64,000 nt of DNA, from positions 47,871,452 to 47,935,451 of the forward strand of contig CM072811.1 in the NCBI GenBank assembly GCA_037013495.1. The letters run 5' to 3'. Below are positions 25,801 through 37,551 of the stretch, in pieces. Within the stretch, counting starts at the first letter, position 1. Each line of letters opens with the position of its first letter. The notes under the pieces were generated by a model. It was not told where the DNA came from. It saw nothing but the letters and a program-made list of their open reading frames with translations, and did not search any database. Position numbers and translations under genes: made by a program. The DNA is from Hippophae tibetana. Its lineage: Eukaryota; Streptophyta; Magnoliopsida; Rosales; Elaeagnaceae.

Positions 25801-27540
25801 TATATTTTAATAATTAAGTTAAGATTTATGTATAAAATTTAAAAAATTTAAAAACTAATTTTAAAATTTAGAAAATTATGTATAAAAAATATTAAAATTT
25901 TATCAACTAATGAAATAGTTAAGCTTTTTTTTCTCATAAATTGAGAAAAAAATCGTGTTTGTGCAGAAAATAGAAATATATATATCAGTGAAAAAAGTTT
26001 TTTTTTTTTTTGTAGTTGAAGTTAAGAATAAAAAATGAAAAACATGCATTAAAATTCATAATTAAAATTTAAATTTTTGAAAGGATCCGGATGTATTTGT
26101 TGTGTTATTTTATGAGTCATTAATAATAAATATGGTATACATAAAAATAAGATTAACTACTTATATAATAAAGGTTTAATTTTTCAATTATTTTTATTCG
26201 TATATTTTTATTCTTACTATTTCTTTGTTAATGGATAGGAGATGCAATTATTATTTTTTGAGTTTCAGCTGCAAAAAAACATTGCTTCAAAATCCATTGA
26301 CAACAAACTTTCAAAATTCTCAGTGAATTAACCTTCAGTACAGGCCGTCAGATTTGCGTTCAAACTTCAGAAAGTAAAAATTAAGAGTGTTTCAAAGTTC
26401 AGAAAATGAAATAAAAAATAAAAATTTCTTCAACATTAATTTGCAAAAAAAAAAAAAAAAAAATATAGGACACAGCTGATTTGATATGATCTTTACGTTG
26501 AAGAATTGCTAGAATATTTATCTCTGTAAGATTAAATGTAAAAAATATGTGGTTTGAGCCTAAAAAATATGTGGTTTGAGCCATTATATTTATAGCTCTA
26601 TTAGCTGTTATGGATGCTGTTAGGCATTGGATTCTACAGTGTAACAAATTGTTGACAGATCCTCAGTTGTACTGTATCTTCTTTACACGTGTTTATGTTT
26701 GTTTTGAACCAAAAAGTCTATTTACTGCCCTTTATTGTATAGTAATAAATTATCTGGTATAGAATGAATGTTAATAAAAAATATAACTGATTATTTTGGG
26801 ATTTATTTGATAATGATTTTTATTTTAAATTTATGGTTTGTTAAGTGATTTTTCAAGTACGTATATTCACTAACATTTTTAATTTTAAATTTTTTTTAGG
26901 AATTATTACCAAAACATAGAGTGATTTATAAATCTTTAAAAATAAAACTTTTAAACTAGAATTTTAATTTCAGATTTTTTTTACTAGATACTTTTTTAGA
27001 GAACAAATCAAGTTATACCATTTTTATATTTATAAGTATGTGATGAAAATGGATAAAAATATAAAATTTATAAATAATAACTAAAAAAACTTTTTTATTT
27101 TTAAATTTTTTGAAAAAAATTGAAAAACATAAAGTATTATTAAACAACTTGTAAGTTTTTTTTGATTTTTTTTAAAATTACTAAGTAAAAATTGTTATTA
27201 AATATATTGATAATTAATTTTATAAAAAAGATTATAATTCACAAAATTAATTATTTAATTATAAATCATAAATTATAATTGTTATCTAACAAATAATTAA
27301 TTAATAAATAAATAATATTTTTTTTTTGTAAATATAAGTGCTCATAAACGAATTCTTTTTTTTTCTTTTTTACTTTTTTGTTGATAAAATAGTGAAGAAA
27401 TTCATTGAAAATAAAAATAGCATACATTAAACATCATCAAAAAATATCGTATGAATTTCTAATTTCACTAAAGTGATTTATATACTTAAGCAAGTTTTTT
27501 TTTTACAGAATACAAAGATAGAGTTAAGTTTTTGATTCAT
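19821..27540. other. AT-rich intergenic DNA, no gene recognised
   Basis: Very AT-rich, with short A and T runs and TA repeats (for example 25256-25275 and 25327-25343). A less AT-rich island at about 20,930-21,250 has no open frame of note and could be an old element fragment. At 26539-26582 a phrase AAAAAATATGTGGTTTGAGC is duplicated in tandem. I see no exon structure or RNA gene. Confidence 0.55.
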
Positions 27541-27546
27541 GCAAGT

Positions 27547-27912
27547 ATATTAAATTATTGTGAAATTTATAAACATATTATCTAACTTTATCGAGTTATA
27601 AAAATAACATTCAAATATTATTAGTGATATAAATTTATACATCAATGTTATGACAAATCTAGTATTGAACTCTTTAATATTAATACAAATCTATAAACAA
27701 ATTTCTTATACGTGGTATAAATTATTATTATTAGTGGTACATATTTATTACCAATCTTCTTATTAATTGTACAAATATATTATAAAAAATATAACATAAT
27801 TACTAAAAAATAATATTGTAGTATATTTTTATCACTAATTATAATTAAATGTTATTTCTATTACTTGATAAAGTTAAATAATATTTTCGTAATTTTCATA
27901 ATAATTTAATGA
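27547..27912. repeat. Foldback element with ~85-base inverted arms
   Basis: The left arm 27547-27630 and right arm 27831-27912 are imperfect inverted copies. Both contain, in order, AAATTATT, TAACTTTATC, AATAACATT and TTAGTGATA on the appropriate strand. The 200-base centre has no coding signal. It is probably a MITE. Confidence 0.65.
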
Positions 27913-30900
27913 TATATTTGTTAATTTATATTTTTTAGGTGATACTTCAACCTTTTCTAATATTACTTTTTTTCTACTTTTAATTTTAACACAAGTATTC
28001 CCCAATTTTAAATATAGGTGAAATTAATTACAAATTTGTAGATTCCATTAATATACTGCATGAGTTGACTAACTCCAAAAAGCTCATCCCAATTATAGAG
28101 CCCATTATATATGCAATGAATTCGCCCATTCTTAAAAGTTGATGGTACATATATATAAACAACACATTAATGTCATTTTTAAATTGTGGCACATTTTTTA
28201 CTCTAACATAGTATCCCATGTCTCTCAACAACCCAGTAAGTAAATAAGCTCTATATATGTTGAAAGAGATTTATGAATACAAGGAAGCCATTTACACTTT
28301 GATGTAACATATTAATCTTAATTATTTATTTTATAAAAATATAAAAAAAATATAAAAAATGTGAACAAAATCAATTGTTATTAATGAACTAATAATATAA
28401 CAAGTGGTTATATATATATATAAGATTTTATTATTTGCATTCTTTTAGATATTTATTATGCTTAAACTTTTTTCCTAACTCTTAAGATTAAGATACAAAA
28501 CCATTAGATATCACATCATTTGCATGGTTCAACTTGCATACTATATATAGTATTTTTGGATTAATCTTTCTTGTTCAAAGTTCAAACAAATAGGGAAGTA
28601 GTAGCTGTTTAATATTATATAGTAATTTGGTGAGTTTTTCAAGGGAGTAGAAAAACGTACATGTAATCTAAATACAAAAATTGGAAAACTAAATAATAGA
28701 GATAAAGTTTCAACTTCCCTAAATATGGGTTAAATTAGTATTATAAATAAAATTAGTATTATAATTTATAAATGTGTAATTTTAATTCTATTATTTATAA
28801 AATTAAAATGTATAATTTTAAGTAATTATAGAACTAAAATACTCATATTTAATAATTATGATAATAAATAAATGTATTTATTTTTTATAATAACAAAATT
28901 TATAATGTATGATGTTATAATAATAGGATTAAATTGACTAATTTTATGTAAAAATAAGAACATTGCTACCCTTCATATATAATTTTTATTGTATGTAATA
29001 TCTTTTTATGCTTAATTAAGAGATGTTATAAAATTCAGATGCAGGTAGATAGAAAGTGGGATCATGTGAGGTTGGGTACAGAAATTAAAGTAGACATACA
29101 AAACGTAAATTTTCTTTCCCTATCAGCATTTCAGAATCACACTAGTGCAGCTAACCTCAAATTTTCTCATGTGGTCCTCCTTTGTCAACTATACTCAATT
29201 CATATGTCTTAGTCAACTCAAAAAATAAACCACCACTCACTTTCTTAGCTATTGCTTGCGTTATAGGTGTCGATTTTATTGAGTATGTTTTCTAATCTCG
29301 AGTTAATGGGTACAGAGACTTATATTTATTATAAGTTTAATTTAATTATAATTGTATTATCATTTTATTACTAACGTTTAGGTTTAAATGCATCATTAAT
29401 TCTTGTGTTATTTCACTATGTTTAATTTAATTCTTATATAAATTTTTTTTTATCTAATTTAATCATGAAACTATTAATGATATATTCAATCTGTAGTCCA
29501 AAACCTAAAACTAATATCATTCCATTTAAGTAGAAAATAGTCATTAAAGTCATATCTCTTTTTAAGTCAATTTATTTACTATTTTTTTCCTTCTAAAACA
29601 AGACAAACTTGAGTCAAAATTATTATTTTTCCTCCCAAAAACAAACGTCAATCAACTTAAGACAATGAGTTTTTAAAAGAAAACGAGGAAATAATGGAAA
29701 AGTCTTTAAATATATTTAAAAATTATATAAAATAATTTTCTTAAAACTTATATCAATAAAAATAATATTCTAATAGGATAAAGTTTTTTGGTATTAAAAA
29801 TATATGAATTAGGAATAAGGGGTAACATTTTTTTTTTGCTTTTTCAATATATTTTTATATCATTTTTTAATAATTTTTTTTCTAAAGTTAAACTTGAATA
29901 ATAATAATAATAATATTATTATATTATTATTATAAGGAGGAGGAGGAGGATGACTAAAAAGAAAAATAAGCCACAAAAAGAAACAAATACACTTTTTTTC
30001 TTCTTCCTAAAATAAAATTTCTTATTATTTTAAAGGAAAATGAAAGAAAGATGTCACAAAAAAATGGAACATCATTTAATTAAAACTAGAAGAAATTTGA
30101 TTTAAAATTGAAAAAACACACATTATTTTATTATCTATGTTCTTAAAATATCAAGTTTCATATTTCATTTAAAAAAAATTACTTTGCAAAAGATTACACA
30201 AAAGTAAATTTTAGTAGATGTTAATATTTCTAAGTTTCATTTTGGAGAAAATAAATTATAAAATTGCATACTAATAGGTTTTAGTGGTTTTATTTTTTAT
30301 CTTTAAATTATTAATTTAATTTGAGTGGTATTTTTTTTTTTTAAATAAGTTGTTTCTATCATATTAAATATAATATTAATAATTAAAGGAGTAATTGAAA
30401 TGAAATATTTGTGTAGGGATCAAATTAAATGGAGTCAAGTAGTATAAGGGTTAATGATCCATTTTATCCCTAACAATCTTTCAAAGTATGATATATTTTT
30501 TTATAAATCCCATTACTTTTTTATTATATTTTACATTTATATATATTGGATCACTTCTCTTTCTTTTTGAAAGGTATGATATTTTTAGATGATGAAAGAC
30601 CTATAGGTTTTTGATTTAATTGATCAACTAAAACTATGATAAGATGTCAATTTGTAGAGATGATCATAATTATTATAAACTTCATAATTATATTATTTTT
30701 ATTAATGTATAACTTATTACTTTATCACTAAGAGTTTACCTTTGCATTCTCTTTACATCACTATCACTAGGGAGTGATAATTTATAACAAATGATGATAT
30801 AAAATAGACTCTATATTATTAGTGCTTTTGTAAAGAATTATAAAATTTGCTAGCTTACTAAGTTTTAAAAGCACTTAGGAAATTTTTTGTTTGATTTAGA

Positions 30901-32550
30901 AGTAAATTTTTATCATTAAAAGAACTTTTATATAGTTTCTAATTTTTATTAACTCACCTATCCTTAAATTTTATTTAGATTAATTTAATCCCTAATTTTT
31001 TTAATTCATCTAATTTTATCCCTAATTTTTAATTAAACGATTTCATACACAATCTTTTCAAATCATACCAACCAAGTATTTTTATTAAGTTGTTACTAAC
31101 AATAAAAAGATCAAATCTATTACCACATATAATGATTTATTTTGTGAAATTTGATCATAAAAAGTACATAATTGACATGTAATTGTATGACTATCAGATA
31201 TGTAATGTTTTCTCAAGATATTTTATTCAATATGAGTTTTATTAATGTTTAGATATTATGGACCGAGGTAGCTGCAATCCGAAAATAATCCCTAAAAAGG
31301 ATATTAGACCATAAGTATCTCTTCTCAATAAGTACTAGCAACGCGAGGTAGTTCCTCTCAATGTGTTACAAACGACACGAGGTAACCTTTTCTCGAGACT
31401 GGTGTTATTGGTATTTTAGAAATATATAGGTATGAACTCATGGTAGAATATTGGACATGTCATTGTGTTATTAGTTGAAGTTAAAAGTGATCGCTACACT
31501 AAGGTATCAACACTTAGAAAATTAAAGAACTTATATATATAAACCTAAGTAATTCATTAAAGGAATATGCATATCTCTGTAACTCTCTTTAATTAAAAAT
31601 CTGTAATTCTTTAAATAATTGATAAATCTTTTCAAACAAACGAGATCGAAGTGGAGATAATTAAAGATAAAAAATATCAAAAAATATTATGATGATATTT
31701 TAGTGATACTTTTATTAATAGAACTCTTTCTTGTTATGATTAATTTATATTGATTTAATAGTTGAATATATAAATATTAATGAATTCCATTTAAGCAAAC
31801 GATATTCTTACTGTAAATTTTTATATCTATTAAAAAAACGGTGTAAAATTCTTCAAGCCATCGTTTCTCGTTTCTATCCACCGTATAGTTCTGTGCATAT
31901 TTCTCACATATATACCTATATTAATAACCATATAACTGGTCATTAATAAAAATCTTATGGATTTATTCTAAATTTTCAAAATTCAACTTTTTCAATCTTC
32001 AACACCCATGCCTTCCCACTAGGCCACTACTACAACAAAGGTTCTCAGAACGAAGTGAATTAAGTTAGTAGACGTATAAAATCCACGCTATAAATTGATT
32101 TTTTTTAATATTTATAATTTTAAATTTATTTAAATTCTGTTTTTTTTTATTAAAATCAACTTTAAATTTTAAGTCTATTTTTTTTCTTAAGATTAACTTT
32201 AAATTTTAAATTAGTTTATAAACTTACCGATTTAAAATACATTACAAGTCGATTTAATCGACTCTAAACAAAGACTTAAATATCTTTTATTTTAATAATT
32301 TTCATATTTTTTCTGTTTAGAAAGCTAGATTTTGAATTTAGAGGAGTTTTTTTGTTTTTTTTTTAATATGGCTTAATAAAGCTAGAAAACTAGGAAGGTT
32401 GTTAAGGATGGAAAGGCACATGCACCATTAGCTTTCATATATGTGTGTGTCACCCGTGAGTCAAACTTCCTCACATGTTAAAACCCATGGCAGATAGAAT
32501 TGAAATCAATTTTTTTTTTTTAATTCTCTCTTTTTTCCCAACCCTTGTAG
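27913..32550. other. AT-rich intergenic DNA left of MIR858 locus 1
   Basis: No gene is seen. An AAT/ATT microsatellite with a GGA run lies at about 29,899-29,951. At 31,262-31,400 the phrase CGAGGTAG/CGAGGTAA occurs three times in a less AT-rich patch, possibly an old element. A CACTACTACAACAAAGG motif at 32025-32041 looks like one end of a CACTA transposon. The last ~100 bases lead into the MIR858 TATA box. Confidence 0.5.
32025..32041 (+). repeat. Isolated CACTA-type terminal motif
   Basis: CACTACTACAACAAAGG matches the start of many plant En/Spm (CACTA) terminal repeats. No partner in inverted orientation was found nearby, so it may be a lone end or a chance match. Confidence 0.35.
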
Positions 32551-32554
32551 AGTC

Positions 32555-32561
32555 TATAAAA
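32555..32561 (+). promoter_or_regulatory. TATA box of MIR858 locus 1
   Basis: TATAAAA in the context GTCTATAAAAGTCAG, about 310 bases upstream of miR858. Locus 2 has the same motif in the same place. Transcription would start near 32,585-32,595. Confidence 0.7.
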
Positions 32562-32633
32562 GTCAGCTTTGAGCTTTGGAAAGAACAATAAGCTTAATTC
32601 CCATGAACAAATACAAAAGGAAGATATGCCCAG

Positions 32634-32744
32634 GTACTTGCAGGCTATCATGATCTTCTTAATATCCTTCGATTATTTAACTAATTAATGTTTTTAATTT
32701 CCAGATTTTTTGAATTAACTTTTATAGATATTATCGTTTTTCAG
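32634..32744 (+). other. Predicted leader intron of pri-miR858 (locus 1)
   Basis: GCCCAG|GTACTT at 32633/32634 is a good donor, and TTTTTCAG|GTGTAG at 32744/32745 follows a T-rich tract. Splicing would place a short leader exon before the hairpin. Locus 2 has a comparable pair of sites, which supports the call. Confidence 0.55.
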
Positions 32745-32823
32745 GTGTAGATTCAATTGACCAATGGAACAAGAAAACTAAGTCTGTTAATTAACTACTA
32801 ACGGGTGAGTGAATTCCATGCGA

Positions 32824-32844
32824 TGCTTGTCAAGTGAGCAGTCC
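32824..32844 (+). ncRNA. Second conserved 21-nt block in the MIR858 stem (locus 1)
   Basis: This block differs from its locus 2 counterpart (54206-54226) at only one of 21 positions; the shared sequence begins TGCTTGTCAAGT. It ends 23 bases before miR858, about one Dicer step, and pairs with the 3' arm at about 35179-35200. I do not recognise it as a named miRNA. It may be a second small RNA or a structure that guides processing. Confidence 0.6.
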
Positions 32845-32867
32845 TTTTTCTTGTATATAACCTTAAC

Positions 32868-32888
32868 TTCGTTGTCTGTTCGACCTTG
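32868..32888 (+). ncRNA. miR858: Mature miR858 (locus 1)
   Basis: The 21 bases begin TTCGTTGTCTGTTCGACC and end TTG, which I recognise as the Arabidopsis miR858b form. The target site is known to lie in the conserved R3 repeat of R2R3-MYB genes. It sits at the loop end of the 5' arm. Confidence 0.92.
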
Positions 32889-35222
32889 AAGTATATATAT
32901 ATCTCTCTCAAGACTCAAACTATATATACACTTAAAAACCCTAATTAATCATCAATTCCTTTATAAGTTCTTATGGTTATGGTTAATTATTTGTGTATGG
33001 ATAGTCTTATAATGACCAAATGAAATTAGCATAACACATCCGTATATGCAATAGTTAGAGTAGCCTTGAAATTAACTAGTTTTAAGAGATAATAAAAATT
33101 GTTTGGATCACCTAACCCATGCTTGAACTTTCTGAATAATTAATATCTGACATTTTTTTTATGATATCAAAGAAGTAATTTTTTGAGATCGAATCATTGA
33201 GAAAATCTGGTCCAAAATCAATCAAAATTCTCAAGTTATAAGAAAATTAAATCTTGGTATTTGAAAATATAAAATAACACTTGATTTTTCTCAAAAAAAT
33301 AAAATAAAATAAATTGTTAAGTTCATCTTATATAAGTTTTAGTTTTTGAGAAAATTGAGGTAGATCATGCTTCTTTGACTAGTGCTAGTTCAATCTTTGA
33401 TATGCATGCATGTATTTTATGTATGAATGTCCATTTATGTGACTCTCAGGTGTACTGAAAAATTATTTTGTTGGCTTATTATAGTTTCTTTACTCAAGAC
33501 ATTCAGCCAAGTCTCCATTAGTGCAATACCTTAATTAAGCATATATACAAGTAATTTTTTTTTAATGACAGTGATATTATAACCTTCCTTCCTACATCCG
33601 TCATTGAACATCTGTTAGTGTTTAACATATATTCAATATATGTGCAACGAAGGGATGGGGTATTGAGAGTGAGGATATATATAGGAGAAGTTTTACAACT
33701 CAACTTTGTCGAAAATAGATTATATAGTGCAATTAATTAATAAACCAATTTTTATTTCTTATTTTTAAATGTGATGCTTTCCTTCTTTTCTAAGAATATG
33801 GGACTTCTGAGTAAAACCAATAAAAAAAACAAAAAACAAACAAAAACAAAAACAAAAAACAAAAAGATAACACTTTGACAGATTTAGTGCATAATCTATA
33901 TATATATATATATATAGATATAAATATTGATAAACTTATAAAAATGCTATGAAATTATTATATTTATTTTGTTCTTACCACAAAACTATTTTTTATCTCG
34001 TTTCTACTATTCAATTTGTAAAAAGTTTTATTTATATTATTATGTTACTGCATAAGTCACAATATAAATTGTTATTTTATAATCATCAATTAACTATTTG
34101 AATTGTTGTAAATATATCCTTAACATTTGATACTATTAGAGGAAAATTAACGTAATGGTATAAATAGAATTTTTTATAAATTATGTGGTATAAATAAAAC
34201 AAAAAATGATTAAATTAATGATCTTAATGAAATAAAACAATAATTTAGTAGTATTTTGTATAGAATATTTTTGAAGAAATGTATTAACTTTTGTAAAAGT
34301 AATAATGCAGTTAGTTGCTATATATTATGAACAAGAAGGGTTTGTTAAAGTAGTCAGTCCAGTGGATAACACTAATTTTAGTTAAATGTTTGAGTAGTTA
34401 GTAGTATTATCTGAAACTTTATTATTAATTTTTTCCTAAGAATATGGGGAACTAATTTGATATTAATTACAAGGTCAATATCAATAATACATACTTATGA
34501 CAGTGGAGGAAAGGTAGGTCATTTGACATAGAAAAAATAGAAATTCTGGTACTAAGTCTTGAAAGAATTTTAAGCCAAATAAATACTCGTGGAGGTGGAG
34601 TACACAAAACCATTTTGCCAAATAATTACCTTTTTTTTTTGGGAAATTTCATAATTTAGCCTATAATAATATTAAAACGGGTTGAATTAAAATAAATTTA
34701 ATATTTAAAAAATTTAATTTAAATTAAATAACATTCAATTAGATAGCGTTAATTTAAGTTGAAATAATGAATTATATATTTTTTATATTAAAAATATATC
34801 AATAGACATAAAAACTAATATTTTTGTATATCTATATTTTAAAAGTGTGAAATATTGAAAATTTAATTTTGTTTGTTGAATATTGATCGTGGGGAATTAA
34901 ATTTGACTGAAAATTAAACTTGAATAGTTCTTGAGTATACAATGTGTGGCTAATTAATTTGTTACGTATCTCAAATCAACGAAATTTCTATACATTTTTA
35001 TATATAATCTTAAATATTTTTTTCCAAATACATCCTTTGATATTTATTGTGTACATAGTATGATAGAGATTGAAATTGACAATATATATATGATTTCAAA
35101 TTAAAAAAATGATGAAAGAGATTATATATAAAAAGTATTTGAGGTCGATCCGACAATGAACATGAGGTTTTTAGCAAGGGACTGAATATTTTACAAGACT
35201 TTGCATGGTATTCATCACCTCT

Positions 35223-36376
35223 CTTCCAACAAATCTCAGACTTATATCCAGGTATGACCTAATTATTCAGTATATATTCTACAGATTTTTTAATTTCTCA
35301 TTATGAGGCATTATGCATGGATTAAAGCTTATAGAGTCATAAGCATCATGTTTTGTCAATGCAAAAGGTTAAGATCCATTCAATAATAGAAGCATATGAT
35401 AGTTATAAACACCTACTGACATTTTCATTTATTTATTTTATCTCTCTAATGTGTTGCTCATCAACCATTTTAAAAGTTTATTAATTAAAAAATGAGTCAA
35501 CATGTCATCTAGCTAGCATTCTATACACCTTATAGTACTTATAAGAGTAGGTTAATAATTAAGTTTTCAAAAATTTAAACCCTCAACACGAGACTACATA
35601 ATTTTTAAATAAAAAAATCTATATGATGCACTGTTATATATAAATATTATCAAACTTGTATAATAAATCCAACGAAAAATTATTATTGTGATATATTTAG
35701 TAATACTATTGTTGATATGAAAATTAGAAAAAAATGCGTGAATTGCAATGAAGCAATTAATAAATTGGTGAAATATACAAACGTTAGTAAAATGTTAAAC
35801 TCTTTTTCTTTTTTCTTTTTTTTCTCTTCAAATAAGTATTTGAGCTCTTGTATTTTTTGTTTTGCACAAAAATACCAATCTAAAACTAAAAAATAAATTT
35901 TTTTTATCAATCGACTTGAAATATACAATATATGTTTATTATATAGTTGTTTTAAATTACGAATATAGAGATTCAAACACAAGTCAAAATAGAATATGAG
36001 GCACCACATTTCCATCATGCTACTAATACGAGGGACGACTATAAAACAATTTGGCTTTTTCACAAGATTTTCTCTGCAGTTTGGCTTTTTGGCAAGACTT
36101 TCTCCGCTGTTTAGCTTTTTTGCAAGATTTCCTTCACACACAGTATAACTGCTAATTTAAACAATATCTTTTGAAATAACTCAAAAAATACCTCAGCCGA
36201 CGGCCATATATATATATAGCAAAAATATTTTCTAATTTTCTTCGTAAACTAACGCCCATATAAATAATAATTGTTTCCTGAAGCTTTTTGCAAAAAATCT
36301 CTTCACAGAAAGAAAAATATCTTCTTCTTTTTATCTTCCTTTTTTCAATACTAAGTGGAAGAGTGCACCTGGAAGG
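35223..36376. other. AT-rich DNA between MIR858 locus 1 and copia element 3
   Basis: No gene is seen. It contains a TA-rich tract and the 30-bp triple repeat listed separately. A minus-strand frame at 36141-35683 covers that repeat but has no known domain and becomes low-complexity Lys/Phe/Ile sequence. Confidence 0.5.
36048..36137 (-). repeat. Three tandem 30-bp repeats encoding a decapeptide
   Basis: Copies at 36048-36077, 36078-36107 and 36108-36137 share TTTGGCTTTTT-CAAGA-TTTCT. On the minus strand they encode variants of ENLAKKPNCR: GNLAKKLNSG, ESLAKKPNCR and ENLVKKPNCF. The unit length is a multiple of three and the differences are mild. The source protein is unknown and the frame around it is probably not a gene. 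Confidence 0.75.
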
Positions 36377-36592
36377 CGGTAGATGATAAAGTGTTAGAGG
36401 TTATTAGCTAGTAGACTGGCCTTATAAGCTGTTAGCATAAGAATGCAGTGCTGTGAGGCAGTTATGCCAGTTATCACTTCACTCTAGAAATATCTTGTAA
36501 TGGACCTATAAATAGTACTATACTCTAAACATCAATACTATGAGTTTTCTACTCATTGCGTATCACCTCCTCCTTTCTTTTCACTGTTATGT
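36377..36592 (+). repeat. 5' LTR of copia element 3
   Basis: It aligns with 45023-45252 over its full length (GTGTTAGAGGTTATTAGC, CACTTCACTCTAGAAATATC and CAATACTATGAGTTTTCT blocks). The exact left base is uncertain because TGTTTAGA in the right copy has decayed to CGGTAGA here. Confidence 0.87.
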
Positions 36593-36593
36593 T

Positions 36594-36605
36594 TGGTATC
36601 AAAGC
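36594..36605 (+). other. Primer binding site of copia element 3
   Basis: TGGTATCAAAGC directly follows the left LTR. It matches the initiator-tRNA-Met type site. Confidence 0.88.
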
Positions 36606-37039
36606 TTCGTTAAGCTCATCCATGGCTGATCCACCTTCTTCCGCAATACATGCTCTTACTAGTAGTTATATTAATATACTTTCTTCTCCTTTTGGCTTCT
36701 AATCAACCTATGAACATCACAACAAATACAATACAAATGAAATTGCCTACTTATCCAATCAATCCAAATTTTTATGTAAAACTCGATGAATAAAACTACC
36801 TGATTTGGATTAAATAGCATCTGATTGATGTTATTATAATGTATGGCTTACAAAATCTTATCAAATCCAGCTCAAATTCACCACAACAACTTATCGATAA
36901 ACAATTGATTGCAATAGATACCGATGATGATACAAGAGTTCATGATGTACTAGAAAAGAACCATGACTTCCTACTTTGGGATGGACATGATAGTAGTCTT
37001 AGAAAATTTAGATCAAATGGTATAATCATAAATTTTCTC

Positions 37040-37551
37040 TCCTAAAATCTTCCTTAACAGAATATCAAATAACATAGAAATAGAAAATATACAATATACA
37101 ATATAAGAATTATCGTGGAAACTTCAAATTGTAGAAAAACCATTTTCGTTGTCAAAAGATAATCGGAGAAAAAATTCACTATATGAAAAATTATTACAAT
37201 CACACTCTGAGTAATTTTCTCATAAAAAAAAAATTACAAGTCCAAGAGAATTTTCCCACAATATTCTCTCACTCAAAAAACTTCTCATACATTTTTTTTC
37301 TCTATTTTTGGGATGATTAAAAATGAAGAAATGAAACCATATTTATAGCCTTTAAGTTCCTATTACATATGCCAAACATTTTTTCATTCACCAAAATTAG
37401 GCTACCTAATTTTCTTATTTTTCATTCAAACAATGTTAGGCACCTCTATCTTTGCCAATATAGAAAGTTATCTACCATTATTTTTCTTCTAAATTAGGCA
37501 TCTCCTATTTTAACTAAAAAAACCTAATATTATTTTTAATTAATCACAACA
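37040..37551 (-). repeat. Probable solo LTR inside gag of copia element 3
   Basis: Read on the minus strand this stretch begins TGTTGTGATTAATT (37551 downward), has a TATAAATATGG box at about 37,350 and ends in a GGAAACTTCAAATTG/CCACGATAA region like a copia R-U5. It has no coding capacity and interrupts the gag remnant. The far border is uncertain and no target duplication was confirmed. Confidence 0.5.

Larger units (their letters stand above)
32804..35219 (+). ncRNA. MIR858: MIR858 precursor, locus 1, with a ~2.25-kb terminal loop
   Basis: The 5' arm is 32804-32888 and the 3' arm 35140-35219. The reverse complement of the 5' arm matches the 3' arm in order: AGGTCGA, GACAAxGAA, GAGGTT-like, GGACTG, ACAAG and GCATGG(A/T)ATTCA. 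The miR858 segment pairs with 35140-35160 with about two mismatches and a few G:U pairs. The predicted star strand, with a 2-base overhang, is 35142-35162. This leaves 2,251 bases of loop (32889-35139), far larger than usual plant precursors. No nearer 3' arm was found. miR858 is known to guide cleavage of R2R3-MYB mRNAs that control flavonoid and phenylpropanoid genes. Either this is a true giant-loop precursor, or the loop is an intron removed before folding, or the far arm is a relic of a locus split by insertion. Confidence 0.8.

Noticed and set aside
31262..31400. Three CGAGGTAG-type repeats as a possible CRISPR-like or satellite array
   Set aside because: Only about eight bases are shared and spacing is irregular. 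There is no array, and this is a plant genome.
33000..35000. Other possible 3' arms for MIR858 locus 1 within the loop
   Set aside because: No AGGTCGAA-like segment followed by ACAACGAA was found closer than 35140. The GATCGAATC at about 33,188 lacks the rest.
35683..36141. A 152-codon minus-strand frame
   Set aside because: Apart from the 30-bp repeat it becomes low-complexity AT-driven sequence (poly-Lys/Phe/Ile), with no homology I can name.
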